Shown: positions 42,000 to 52,716, counted from the stretch's first letter. The stretch: 64,000 nucleotides of DNA from Latrodectus hesperus (GCA_037975125.1 CM075851.1:126271981-126335980), one strand, 5' to 3'. The notes: generated by a model not told the origin, from the letters alone. Numbers and translations: made by a program.

Positions 42000-43405
42000 A
42001 AATGATTATACTTAAAACTAAATCTCTTAAATTTGAATTCCTGGATGAAAATTAACTTAAACGTGAACATCGATGGCTTACCCTTACATGAAAGTACAAA
42101 TGATCAATTTCGGCCAGAGTTAATAACTTTAGAAGAAGATCCTAGTAAGCAATCATTCATAACTATAGTATTTCATGGAAGAAATAAGCCTCCTGTAGAA
42201 GGCCTTTTATTATAGAATTTATTGAATTAGAATAAGATGGCTTTTAATTTAATGGTAAAACATTAAAGATTAAGCTTCGTAGTTTTATTTTTGGTGTTCC
42301 GGCAAAATCATTCATCAAATCTTTTAAAGGGCATACGGATATTATGGTTGTGATAAGTGTGTACAATTGGCTACCGTGTCAATAGAGTATTAACTTTTTC
42401 TGAAATTGATGTTCTTCGCTAAATAAACAGATTCTTTTAGATGAAATCGATAGCCTGAACACCATAGGGAAGAAACGCCTCTAGTAAATTAAAATATAGA
42501 TATGGAAATGGCTTTTCCTCATGATTGTATGTACTTAGTTTTCCTTGGTGTAATGATAAAACTTATTCAATCATGGTTGGGAAAATCGAAATCCGAAATT
42601 GGCAGGATCGTATCTCGTGATATTGTTAATTCTCGTCTTTATTGGCCTTATAAATTAAATAGAAAGCCAAAAAGTTTATTGGAAAGAGAATTTAGGAAGG
42701 CTACTAAGTTTCGGCATTTTTTTTTTTTTGTATTTCGTGCGAGTATATTTAAAGCTCATATTAAAAAACGCTAATGTATAGGCATTTATTACTTTATTGT
42801 GTCATTTCAATTTTATCACAAGCTCTAAATCATATATTACTTTTAATGATAAAGCTCAGGAATTTTTAACTGAATTCGTAAAGAATGTGCCAATTCATTA
42901 CGGCTTAGAGAGTATGACTTATAATATGCATTCAATAATACATTTAAGTGCAGATACAAAACGCTTTGGGCCACTTAACACTTACAGTTTGCTTTTGCTT
43001 TTGAAAATTTGTCTTCAAGAACTGAAAAGAATGTTATTGAAACCCAATTAGCGTTTGCAACAATTATGTTAAGGTATTTGAAATAATTTTTTTAATTATG
43101 AATACCCAAAATCTATTTCTGTTTCTATATTCCAAGATAAGTTTTCGAAAGTTGGACCAATGGCCGAGCTTAATGGAAAAAAGTTACTGACAGATCATGT
43201 GTGCAAATCTTAAAGACTGTCTGTAAAAAAGAATCTTGTGTTTTGTTGAAAATTAATAAAATCATTGTTGATGTTAATTTTATTCAGGAAACACAGGGAA
43301 AATATTTTATTGGTAAGGAATTCAAAACTGTAGAATATTTTTAACTAAGCCTTGTAATTCATCATTATATAAAGATAAAATTTTGAATCATAAACTATAA
43401 AGTCG
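42000..43405 (+). pseudogene. tnp2/CACTA-like transposase pseudogene
   Basis: Plus-strand blocks across several frames match, in order, a transposase group found in animals and related to plant tnp2 (En/Spm, CACTA) proteins: LNVNIDGLPLHESTNDQFRP; FGVPAKSFIKSFKGH; then, after a frameshift, YYGCDKCVQ with a C-x-x-C; LTFSEIDVLR; FPHDCMYLVFLGVMIKLIQ; SLLEREFRKATKFRHF; MYRHLLLYCVISIL; FVKNVPIHYGLESMTYNMHS followed by IIHLSADTKRFGPLN; then SCVLLKINKIIVDVNF and YFIGKEFKTVEYF. A run of T at 42718-42729 and at least five stops or shifts make it non-functional. No terminal repeats were found. The family assignment rests on remembered consensus and needs a profile search. Confidence 0.65.
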
Positions 43406-43938
43406 TATAAAATTTCAGACATTAAGAGCGAAATGGTTTAATTAATTACCTTACAAATGCTATCATATAGTTTTACCGTTATTGCATTAAACATAATGCA
43501 AAGATTCTTATGTAAATGACATAAAATTGTAACAGATATCATAAAATAGAATTTTTAGCAATTCGGCTCATAATGCTATTTTATGATGTTAGAAATATTT
43601 TGATTTCAAGTTTTTTAAAAATAAATACATTTAACAAAATAGGCATACATAACGAACATATAAATTTTTAATTTAGTTTCTACTGTGTAAAAAAATAACT
43701 TGATGTCCTTTGATATTGTTTTTTAAAAGCTTTAAAGAATTATAATTTGTTAAAATTTTCTTAGAATAGTGTACCTTATTCTGCAACTAATATTTTTACC
43801 GTTAAATAATTTTTACATTTGTTAACAACCACAATTATCTATGAATCTTTTCTAAACATCAACTAACTTACACCATACGGTCATTCAGGAGGCAGAAACA
43901 CACCTCACGTCTTTTGTTCGACTATGGCTAGACCTGTG
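43406..43938. other. AT-rich DNA ending in possible old SINE sequence
   Basis: Nothing coding. Mixed composition from about 43865 onward may be the outer part of an older repeat into which the next SINE inserted. Confidence 0.35.
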
Positions 43939-43951
43939 ATCTTGAAGTTAT

Positions 43952-44327
43952 GTTGTTGTTACTAATGACACTTGGACAAGCCAAGCTCGCTATGCCGAAA
44001 CTAAATCTGTTTAGAGCGTCTTTCGTTTAATCTGAGCACCATAAAGGTGAAAATACGACTTTTGCTCTTCAAATCCTCCGATAGATGGCAGCACCAGAGG
44101 ATCTACTCTTTCAATTTTGGAATTGATCTGAAGGTGGAGTAAATTTCTCCAGACCATTGCACCCATGATAAGTAATCAACGACCGACCACAGGACTTTCG
44201 ATTCTACAGATTTAACGAGCACGTATACCGCATGTGACTCGGTGGGTCTTTAGCGCCATTGGGAATCAGAATCTCACCCTTTCGTATAGAAGGCCGATGC
44301 TCTAACCACTAGGCTACCACGGCCCTT
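43952..44327 (-). mobile_element. tRNA-derived SINE (head B, tail B), full length
   Basis: Minus-strand head GTGGTAGCCTAGTGGTTAGA (box A) and GGTGAGATTCTGATTCCCAA (degenerate box B). The body has GACCCACCGAG and CGTGCTCGTTAAATCTGTAG, then GTGCTGCCATCTATCGGAGG. The tail has GAGCAAAAGTCGTATTTTCA, AACGAAAGACGCTC and GCATAGCGAGCTTGGCTTGT ending in AACAACAACA. A perfect 13-bp target duplication, ATCTTGAAGTTAT, lies at 43939-43951 and 44328-44340. Immediately beyond (44341-44370) is the reverse of another head B start (TGTAGCCTAGTGGTAGG), so this copy sits against an older SINE fragment. Confidence 0.9.
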
Positions 44328-44340
44328 ATCTTGAAGTTAT

Positions 44341-44370
44341 AAAACCTACCACTAGGCTACAGTGATCCCC
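44341..44370 (-). mobile_element. Short older SINE head B fragment
   Basis: Reverse complement reads GGGGATCACTGTAGCCTAGT followed by GGTAGG, matching the first 25-30 bases of head B of the neighbouring SINE. Confidence 0.5.
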
Positions 44371-44803
44371 TTAAAGAGTAATTTATAATTTTTAAAATGA
44401 TCTACACGTAAATTAAAACTAATTCAAGAGTTTGGTGAAAAATATTTTAAATAAGGAAAAATTTGTATTTAAGTATATATGTTAAGAAAAACGAGTGTAA
44501 TATACCCATTTTGAATGCCAATTGTATCAATGTGATGGAAAACATAAATTTATTTGTATTCAGATATTACTTTATACTTACATAATAAATGGCCTTTTAG
44601 ATCTGAATTTGGAGGGTTTATTATAATGAATACATAAAATGGAAGATAAATATTTGAGATACAGTGTTTTGAAATAGTAACAATAAAGAAATTCCAAATA
44701 ACGTATTTCTTTTTCTCCATGTTTAAAATAATTAATTTTTCATCTTTATCTCTATTTTTGTCATTAAGTAAGTCATTGCGTGTATATATTTAATTACTCT
44801 TAC

Positions 44804-44900
44804 CGATAAGGAACAGATATCGCAACGAAATCTTCATGCCAATGACGACTCTTATCCGACGCGGTCGATATCGGCCATGATGCCAATAGGCTTGTTTTTG
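44804..44900 (-). other. Exon-like GC-richer island (unconfirmed)
   Basis: Between AT-rich DNA and an (AT)n tract lies a 97-bp block that on the minus strand is framed by ...TATATACCCAG| and CTTATCG|GTAAGAGTAA, i.e. an acceptor-like AG and a strong donor. Two of three frames are open through it: one with [19 protein letters not shown], another with [16 protein letters not shown]. The third stops early. The acceptor has a poor polypyrimidine tract (it is AT repeat). I recognise neither peptide. It may be a true exon of a gene with huge introns or a GC-rich scrap of an unknown repeat. Confidence 0.35.
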
Positions 44901-44903
44901 CTG

Positions 44904-45039
<136 letters not shown>

Positions 45040-45676
45040 AATTTTTGGACATTTTTAATAACAAATCATTAGAAAAAGGAAGAATGGCTATACAATGTGT
45101 TGCAATCTGTAATTTGTAATTGATAAACAGTGAAATGCATGCTGTGGCATTAATATAAAGAAAGAACATGATATTAAAAATTAAGATTGATTTATTAGAA
45201 AAACATCTCTGCAATTAAACTTTTCTTGTAAGAGCATAGAGGTTTTACTTGAAGTGAAGCAATTCTAATAATGAGAAAAATTATTTTCTTGCAGAAATAT
45301 TATGAAACAAAAATCATTTTGCTCATAATTGAATTATTTGTAATTATATATTAACAACATTTTGAAAAAAAGTATTTCTTTCATTTCAAATTGTAAGTAA
45401 TAATTTTTCAAAAAAAGAATATTTAAGAATCTAAAATATGTGATATAATTGCAAATTAAATGTTATTCTGCAAATTTAATTTTTTTTAAAAAAAAGTACA
45501 ATAATTTCTGGTTAGATACATAAAAATATTTAAATAGACTACTTTTCACGTGGTAAAGGCAGTAAAATACATTTACATGCATTATAAAAGAAATCACAAA
45601 ACACATTACCTTTTAGTTTTTCTTCATCTATAATATTTATCATGGTGATGTTCATTTTTTATGGATACATCAAATA
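45040..45676. other. AT-rich DNA, nothing recognised
   Basis: No feature seen. Confidence 0.5.
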
Positions 45677-45790
45677 TCATGTGTAATATTTCGATTCTCT
45701 CTTACCTCCTGGGGCTATTTGAGTGCCATCTTCCGAAATGTGACAAATACATTATTTGATTCTGCCAATGTCAGAGAAGATTTTTTCTAT
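45677..45790 (-). repeat. Unclassified repeat R2, copy 1
   Basis: Aligns over about 110 bp with 53895-54016. Shared plus-strand landmarks are AATATT(T)(C/A)GATTCT, TCCTGGG(G/A)CTATTTG, (A)TGTGACAAATA and a TGCCA/GGCAT block. On the minus strand this copy reads ATAGCCCCAGGAG|GTAAGAG, a donor-like site (GTAAG at 45701-45705) with a TTGGCAG acceptor-like site about 57 bp upstream. The second copy lacks the donor (CCCAGGAACATAAAAG). No shared open frame. Confidence 0.45.
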
Positions 45791-45799
45791 CATAATAAT

Positions 45800-46676
45800 A
45801 AAGATAAATATGCTGACCTCTTGTTCCCAGAGAGTTTTTTTAGAATATTTCTTTGGTAAATATAATAATAGTTTAGAAATGTTTTACATTTAAACCACAC
45901 TTATATTAAACTTATATTTAAAATATTTATGCATCAAGTATTTTAATTTTATTATTATTATTATATTAAATATTATTATATTTAAAATTTTAATTCCTTC
46001 ATAAAACTAATAATATATATTTTATTAGTCTTATGATAGATATTTTCAAGAGTTCTATAATTATGAATACTTTATATAAGATTTTGCATGATATAGGAAC
46101 GATATTTATTACCATCCATTACTATTACTTTCCTAATTTAAAACAGAAATTGTATAAATAAATATATTTTTTAATATACGACATCAAAATAAAATGAATA
46201 TATTATTCAAATCTGATTATTATCATTTTTATCATTTTCAAAGAACCCATGAAAATACTCTTAAAAAAGAATTTGCCACTTATAATAGTTTATTATTAGC
46301 TTCGTAAAACAATTTATTTTGAAAGGGATGTTTAAGACAATTTTTTCAGATGTGAATCCAAGTTTGCCCTCTATTCTCCAAGGAATTTAATGATACAGCG
46401 ATTCTGCAAATAAATACTTCTACTTAATAATATCTCGATGAATTTTACAAAAGATAAATATTTATTCATAATTCTTCTCACGCCAGACGCATTCACTTCA
46501 TTGGATTAAGTTTGCTCATTTTCCAATATTTTATACTAAAAAACAAGAAACTTTGTTAAACTAAAACCAAAAATATGTCTACATATTTACAAAACATACA
46601 ATCATTTGTTCTAATTTATATATCAGTCTTAATGATTAAGTTATAAGGCATTTTGGCGTGTTCTGTATTGACAACT
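45800..46676. other. AT-rich DNA, nothing recognised
   Basis: No coding or repeat feature recognised before the transposon at 46680. Confidence 0.5.
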
Positions 46677-46679
46677 ATA

Positions 46680-47958
46680 CAGGATGATTCTAAATTGTTT
46701 TCACCAATTAAGATGGGTGATAGTATCAATCCATATAAGTAAAAATTACATATGGTCGCATTCCACTCTGAGAGGCAGAAAAAAGGAATTCCCACTATAA
46801 AAACAGCAACTTACAACTGTTTTGGGTAAACGAATGAATAATACCAAAAGTTTTAAATTTATTGTTTAGTGAAAACCTTACAGCAAATGCTCAAAATGCC
46901 CACCACGTGTTTCATGGCACAGTTGTATGTCTCTCTGGATGGGGAGTGGAACAGGCTGCAATAAACTAGGAAGCATTTGTTCCCGAAGATACGGTATGTT
47001 GCACCGGTAAAACGGTCCGGTAATATGTAAAAGCTTACCAGAGACAATCTCCAAGGACACCTGCCAAGATATTCACGGAAAATTTCTGCTGGTGTCTACG
47101 AGGGATTGTTGTCAGACTAAACGTGTTGATTTGCGCGTTTTCAAAATGCCTTCTCTGCTGAATGTTACCTCATCACTAAATAATGCTAATGAAGTAAATC
47201 TTGGATTATTTTGTTTTTCTTCATCCCTAGCATTTGCTGCACAAAGTCTGACAGGCAGGGATAATCATCTGTTTGCAAAGATTACACTTTTTGCAGTTGA
47301 TAGGGGCGCATGCATTCCTCGAGTAAGATACGCCACCTTAATGGTTGAGCGAAACCTATTTTGTAAGTACCGCTCACGTATTTGTGGAAAGAAGTACTTC
47401 AAATCTCATTAAAGTTCCGTCTTCCATTTATGGCGTTGGTGAATTTCGTAAAAGTCCTGCTTTCTCTTTGAGAACGCCAATGAACCGTTTTCTCGCAGTC
47501 GTAGATCAATTCTAGAAAAGGTAGGATGACATGGAATACGACAAGTTGTAATACCGCTGTTCTTACAATCTTCGGGCTTTGCGTTCATTTATTTTTGCTT
47601 TACTGTGTATGAGATGCATAACAGCCAACTGTTCGAGCGTGTAGGCCGCCATAGCTCTCATGAAAATTTTCGGACGATGTTATCAATGTAATATTTGAAG
47701 CGATGATGTTCCGCCATTTATTAATTACAAAGTCTACACTGATTGACTTTCTCCGGTAACCAATAAGAGCAAAATACTGCCTCTAATCTGTGAAAATTTG
47801 AATATGGTAAATTCATGATAGATTATTGATACGTTTCTACTTTCCTCTCTCCTGCCTCTCAGAGTGGAATACTACCCTATGTTCCTATGTAATTATTGCT
47901 TGTAGGGATGGTCACTACCATCCTCTTAAATTGTAAAAAACAATTTAGCGTCACCGTG
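46680..47958 (-). mobile_element. Tc1/mariner-superfamily transposon with ~100-bp terminal repeats
   Basis: Terminal inverted repeats at 46680-46778 (CAGGATGATTCTAAATTG ... TTCCACTCTGAGAGGCAG) and 47851-47958 (reverse complement CACGGTGACGCTAAATTG ... TTCCACTCTGAGAGGCAG) align throughout with moderate divergence. TA dinucleotides abut both ends (46678-46679, 47959-47960). At 1279 bp it contains one internally deleted transposase gene on the minus strand. Confidence 0.85.
46862..47652 (-). pseudogene. DUF4817/DDE transposase pseudogene, internally deleted
   Basis: Starts MAAYTLEQLAVMHLIH, the DUF4817-type N-terminus (usual ...EELADMHL.YG...GN...A..LY). Later segments are KTELxxDLKYFF, STIKVAYLTRGMHAPLS, then LFSDEVTFSREGI (usual FTDEATFTRDGI) with the first catalytic Asp, ILAGVLGD, then a jump from YLREQMLPSLLQ straight to VPLPIQRDIQLC and GGHFEHLL at the C-terminus. 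The stretch that should carry QDGAP.H and SPDLTPLDF, i.e. the second and third catalytic Asp, is absent. Stops and shifts are also present. The protein cannot be active, but the ends could have been mobilised in trans. Confidence 0.8.
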
Positions 47959-47999
47959 TACATAATATTGCCCCTTAAAAACGTTTTGCTACTGTGATC

Positions 48000-48070
48000 G
48001 ATGTGGAGCAGTGGTCATGATATCAGATTTCCGTTGGATCAGCCGGAGTTTGAATCCCGCACAAGTAATG
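48000..48070 (+). mobile_element. Possible tRNA-like SINE head
   Basis: GATGTGGAGCAGTGGTCATG (box A-like) followed by GGAGTTTGAATCCCGCACAA (box B-like) with tRNA-like spacing. The following 200 bp (frame 48001-48267) is of mixed composition and could be its body. No target duplication was found. Confidence 0.4.
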
Positions 48071-48448
48071 TTGAAATGTTTGACTTTAATTTCATATGCA
48101 ACTTTCCTAACAAATTCTTCGGTTTGCTGGAAAGGTGTTCCAGAACTTTCTGTGATGTCCTAAAAGAGCAGGTATCTCAGTATGTAGTTAGTTCTTACAT
48201 TTGTGAAAAAATACAAAGTGTTAAATCAAAAGTTTGGCGTTACAAGTTTCCTAAATATTCTGCGTGACAATATATATAATATATACCATTTGCAATTTAG
48301 AATCATCTACAAAAATGTTAATAAGAGAAGTTAATATGTTATTGTTTGATTATTATTAACTTCTCGGTCATTCAGTTCATGTCACAAAACTTTAAGATAA
48401 ATCAAAAATAAAGTATGCTCTGGATGTATATATACATACATATATATA

Positions 48449-48631
<183 letters not shown>

Positions 48632-49404
48632 CAGGGTGATCTTTTTTAAAGTTACAGTGTTTGGAGCGCACTGTAGCGCGATCTAATATAGCCGAAATGA
48701 CAACAAACTTGGTATTTAGATTAAGAAAAGCATGGGAAAAAAGATTCCGTAAAAAAAATTTTAGTTCCAAAAGTCGCCGCTCGGGTATTTTGTGGTGCTG
48801 CTTTAGCTTACAATAACGAGAATTAGCAGAAAAAACAAGTTTCAAAGAAAAATACAAATGTTGTGCAATGACAGTACCAGCAATAGGGGCTGTAAAAGTA
48901 AATAGTAGACAGCTTCGACAAATAATCTCAGCTGAAGTAATTGAGCTCCAGTGGCCATACTTCTCACGTTACTGGAACATGCGTTTATGTTGGTGGAGTA
49001 TCAAATTTGTCTACTAAAGGACAACATAATGAAGATAGTGCTGGATATTCCTCGTGATATGTTACATACGGCTGTGGAGAACGTTGTGCACAGAATGCTC
49101 GGTGTTATTTCTGAGAACGGTGCTCACATTGAATGTGGTCTTACTCCTAACCGGGGTAGTTAATGTAGTACATTAATAATTTAACTGCACAATTTTAAGT
49201 GTTAGTATTTTCCTTATCTCACATTTTACACATTGTAAAGCGTCACAAAATGCCCTAGTGGCTGTTTTTGGAACTAAATTATTTTTCACTGACCTTTTTT
49301 TCCCGTGTTTTGATTAGTCTAAATACCAAGTTTAGCCCCATTTCGGCTATTAGAACGCGCTACAGGGTGTTCCAAACACTGTCACTTTCAAAAAGATCAC
49401 CCTG
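48632..49404 (+). mobile_element. Non-autonomous Tc1/mariner-type element, long inverted repeats
   Basis: The left end, CAGGGTGATCTTTTTTAAAG followed by TTACAGTGTTTGG, matches the reverse complement of the right end (CAGGGTGATCTTTTTGAAAG, then TGACAGTGTTTGG). The similarity continues inward for about 180 bp (48632-48810 against 49228-49404), with shared AACTTGGTATTTAGA and TTTAGTTCCAAAA. TA follows the right end. The left end abuts an (AT)n tract, so its TA is ambiguous. The 773-bp length and the surviving transposase C-terminus indicate an internal-deletion derivative. Confidence 0.85.
48951..49163 (+). pseudogene. Transposase C-terminal remnant
   Basis: The second half of this frame, IPRDMLHTAVENVVHRMLGV followed by NGAHIE, matches the C-terminal signature of Tc1/mariner-superfamily transposases (mL...ven...R...C....G.HiE). 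No catalytic residues are present. It lies in the middle of the non-autonomous element. Confidence 0.6.
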
Positions 49405-50272
49405 TATTTATATAACCGTTTGAAATATGGCAAAATACTATTCACAATTGATCATTGATATAAAAACATATCTGACCTTTTCTTACCAAGATTGACAACT
49501 TCGGATGTCCTATGTTTTTTTATGATTATGAGGTCATATATCTATCGTTCAATGTCTGCAATTTGTTACACAATTGTTGTTCGTTAATTTGACTTAAGTT
49601 TTCAAACAGTAATACATAAAGAGAGAACAATGAATATAGATTCGGAAAATTATCTTTTCTCCAGGATAATTTGAAAATCATGTTACTCTGAAAATGGTTT
49701 ACAACTTGTAGGAATATATAGTTCAGGAACTATATAGTTCAGGTATAGTATAATATATAGTTCAGGAACTGCATATGTATCAAAGAAAAGACCGCTTATT
49801 GGTTATGCATGAGCTATTGTTGTAACTGAGAAAAGCGACGAAGGACGGTGTTTAGCACTAGATGATGCTACTTTAATTTCCTCACCGTTACACTGGACTT
49901 TGAAAGTTATTTATCTTGATGTAAAAGAACACCAAAATAAGATAATATCTTTCTTTATGACTGAATAAAATTATTAATACAAGCGAAATATAAGTATTCT
50001 ATGAATAAGATTCAGAAATATTTGACACGTTCTGCACTCCACAATTTCTTGTGAAGTTAAATAATTATTTCATTTTATAATTAATGGCAACAACTTAATT
50101 TTTTTACAAGATTACATTACTTTTTTCAGTGCAAAATTTCATTGACAACTTTCTATAATACTTAAGAGTTTACTCTGAATGTATATTAAGAGCTTTTTCT
50201 TATATTGTGCAATCAGAATTTTTCAGTCATAGAAGAAGCATACCGAAATCACCATTTTTGTATTCATATATA
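49405..50272. other. AT-rich DNA with a small tandem repeat
   Basis: ATATATAGTTCAGGAACT occurs at about 49713 and 49753, with a partial copy between. Nothing else was recognised. Confidence 0.5.
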
Positions 50273-50877
50273 CAGTAATCCCCCTATAACAAGGTAGTAT
50301 TTCAGATCAGCGTTTCAGGAAAATGCGTTGCACAAGCATTCTCGTAAAACGCTCTCGTATGACTTAGTATTACGAGTTATATACAAATGATTCCCGTTCA
50401 TCTTCTCTCTTGAAAGTAGGTTTAAATTGAATATTAAGGAAAAACTATGTTATAAACGAAATGTGTGCGTGTCATTAAAATCAAATTAAGAATGTTTTTA
50501 ATATAAAACTTAAACAAATGTAACTAAAAAACAGTTCATTTCAAATAAATCAAATAATTCCAGAAACAGATTTATTAAATGTTTATTCACAGTAAGCTCT
50601 ATCTGAAATAACGTTCCATCTTTTTTTGCAGAATTTTCAAAAATCAATAATATAATTTAATTCTATTTTATATAAGAGTACAATTGACACAATGTGCAAT
50701 CATACGTGAAATGGATTGTGAACTGTAAATATCATTAAATAAAATTTCGCAATACACAAATATAACCTGAGGAACCAACGAGATATATGAGGAAAAATGG
50801 GTGTTATATGAGGGACATGAAATCGCGTAATATGAAAACACGTTATATGAGTACCGTGTTATAAGAGGGATTTGACA
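50273..50877. mobile_element. Possible pogo/Tigger-like non-autonomous element
   Basis: The left end CAGTAATCCCCCTATAACAA, preceded by TA, resembles the reverse complement of the right end (GTCAAATCCCTCTTATAACA, then CGGTA). The right subterminal part repeats the theme (ACGTTATATGAGTA, CGTAATATGAAAAC, GTTATATGAGGG), as in pogo-type MITEs whose ends start CAGT.ATCCC. No transposase sequence is inside. The exact right end is uncertain by a few bases. Confidence 0.5.
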
Positions 50878-50879
50878 TC

Positions 50880-51410
50880 ATGCTTGTGCAGGGCATTTAA
50901 ATAAAGTATTTTGGTTTTAGTAAAATTTTGGATGAATTAATACCACATTAGTATATGAATAAAAAAGGCCATTTCATTTGTAAAAGTAAAGTTGCATGAT
51001 CTACAGTAAATTATCAAAAAAATGTACAGTTTAAAAATTAATTTACCATACATATATGAACCAAAAATTTGATTTTTGTATTTTACTCTAAATTATGATA
51101 ATTTATTATTTTTTAGTTCTTTATATTTGTCATCCATTAAAATCTTCGCTTGTTTATCATCTAGTGTACAGATAAATTTTTCTACTAATGAAAAATTTTA
51201 AATTTGCAAACACCTCATATTATTTAAAAGCTGTGAAGCTTCAGATAAAAGCTTGGAAATATTTTTTCAATCTTCTTTTGTGTATTTTGAAATAATACTT
51301 TTGGAGGTGTCCAAAAATCTTGAGCAAGCCAACAAGTGAATGAAATCTTCATTCATATCTTGAGGAGGGAAATTTTACACCTGAAATTCTATAGAAACAG
51401 CGTTGTTGTT
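50880..51410. other. AT-rich DNA, nothing recognised
   Basis: No feature seen until the LINE relic. Its 3' UTR may occupy the last 100 bp. Confidence 0.45.
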
Positions 51411-51418
51411 GTCGTGTC

Positions 51419-52175
51419 CTAGATAGTGCCGAAAGTTTTCTGTATGAGGGCCACCAGTTCCGGGGCCTGGAGGCTGTAGAGAAACTCCTGAGGTTGTCCG
51501 CCAAGTTGAAACAGGGATCGAATGATTGCTTGGCAGTCAAAAATATGGTCTGGTGAATGTTCATAATCTGGAAAGTTTCTGCAGGATGTATAGGATCTTG
51601 TGTTATCAGGTGTTATTTTCATGCCTTTGAAATGGCCTGTTCGAAGTCTGGTTGTTATTGAAGATAAATTTCTGGGGCAATTAAGGTCTGGGATAGATGG
51701 CTTACTGAATTGTTGGTTGGAAATTCTACATCGGGCGGCTGCGTTAGCATCAACGAAAGTTGCTGTTCTGGGCTCATCCAAATCACGAGCGTCCTTTTCA
51801 AGGATGTCAGCACACTCATTCCCTTCAATACCAACATGGGAAGGGATCCATTGGATTGTGCATGGCTTGTTAATTTGGCAGAGAAGAGCATTAATGTCTT
51901 GAGTTATTGTAGTTTTAAAATTGCATATGGCTTCTAATGTGGATTTTGAATCTGTAAAGCATATCATACCCTCGGTTGAATCATCATGGTAGTGAGATAA
52001 GTGCAAAAAGAGAGGGCTTCTTTAATTGCAACTAGTTCACTAGTGAAGTTTGAGGCGATTAAGCCTGAAGGAACTCTGAGATTGGTTTTTTAAATACCTC
52101 TCGTGGACCAACAGGCAGAAGTCCAACCTCTTCGGAGGCTCTGGCAACCATCTTCCATGGATAGTGCAATAGAAA
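51419..52175 (-). pseudogene. LINE RNase H domain, 5'-truncated
   Basis: End of a non-LTR retrotransposon ORF2. A continuous 195-codon frame (51419-52006) has ICFTDSKSTLEAI (catalytic Asp at residue 19), IQWIPSHVGIEGNECAD (His57, Asn63, Asp67), then TTRLRTGHFKGMKI and a zinc-like tail SYTSCRNFPDYE...SPDHIFDC, in which the usual second Cys is Phe. Upstream, in another frame to about 52175, lie MEDGCQSLRRGW (TDGS region) and SNFTSELVAIKEAL with the Glu, so a frameshift near 52010 splits the domain. RNase H would remove the RNA template during target-primed integration. Reverse transcriptase is absent. This is the least decayed coding relic in the window. Confidence 0.85.
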
Positions 52176-52199
52176 AAGCGTAAAATGTTTATTTAATTA

Positions 52200-52460
52200 C
52201 TCAGTGACTCAGAGCTTAATGGCACTTTCATTTAAGATTAGCTAAGTGAAGTGTCATTTGTGGTGGGCAGCGATTTCGAGCTTAACTGCTCAATACTATT
52301 TAGGCTGTTGGAGCTTCATGGGTTGTGTCCACGTTATTCCAAATTTCTTCCTTTGTTGTGGCTTGGATGTAAAGAGGAGGGTGCCAGCTCAAGTGTTACC
52401 TCGTCACCTAACCATGATTCAAAATTGCGAGGCTCTTGCTGATGAAGAAGTATTGTAAAC
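52200..52460 (+). mobile_element. SINE with extended 5' leader (head E), partial
   Basis: Aligns with the reverse complement of 52717-53107: leader CTCAGTGACTCAGAGCTTAA ... GCTAAGTGAAGTGTCATTTG, then GGGCAGCGATT, TGTCCACGTTA, and GGTGCCAGCTCAAGTG ... CTCGTCACCTAACC ... AAAATTGCGAGGCTC. It stops before tail B. It begins about 25 bp from the truncated LINE end. The two overlapping open frames in it are incidental. Confidence 0.75.
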
Positions 52461-52716
52461 TCGTTCATCTTAAGCTAAAGTCCGGAGCTCGCCTGTACTG
52501 CTATATATGAAATAGTTTATTTTTGAAACAAAAATATAGAACCTAAATGTTGAGTTAAAAGGACATTTTGGCAACATATGGAGCAGAAAATTCTTCATAT
52601 TCAAAGACAATACAGGTTCTATTAACAGTTCCATCAAACTGTTAATATTGCTTCACATCTATTTTGCATGAATGCAATAAGTTTGTTAATGATAGTTTGA
52701 ACAAACTCCCACTTAT

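Noticed and set aside
51600..51937. Plus-strand frames of 75-100 codons
   Set aside because: Antisense shadows of the LINE RNase H frame.
52246..52458. Two overlapping plus-strand frames
   Set aside because: They lie in the head E SINE, and the match to the second SINE copy explains the sequence.
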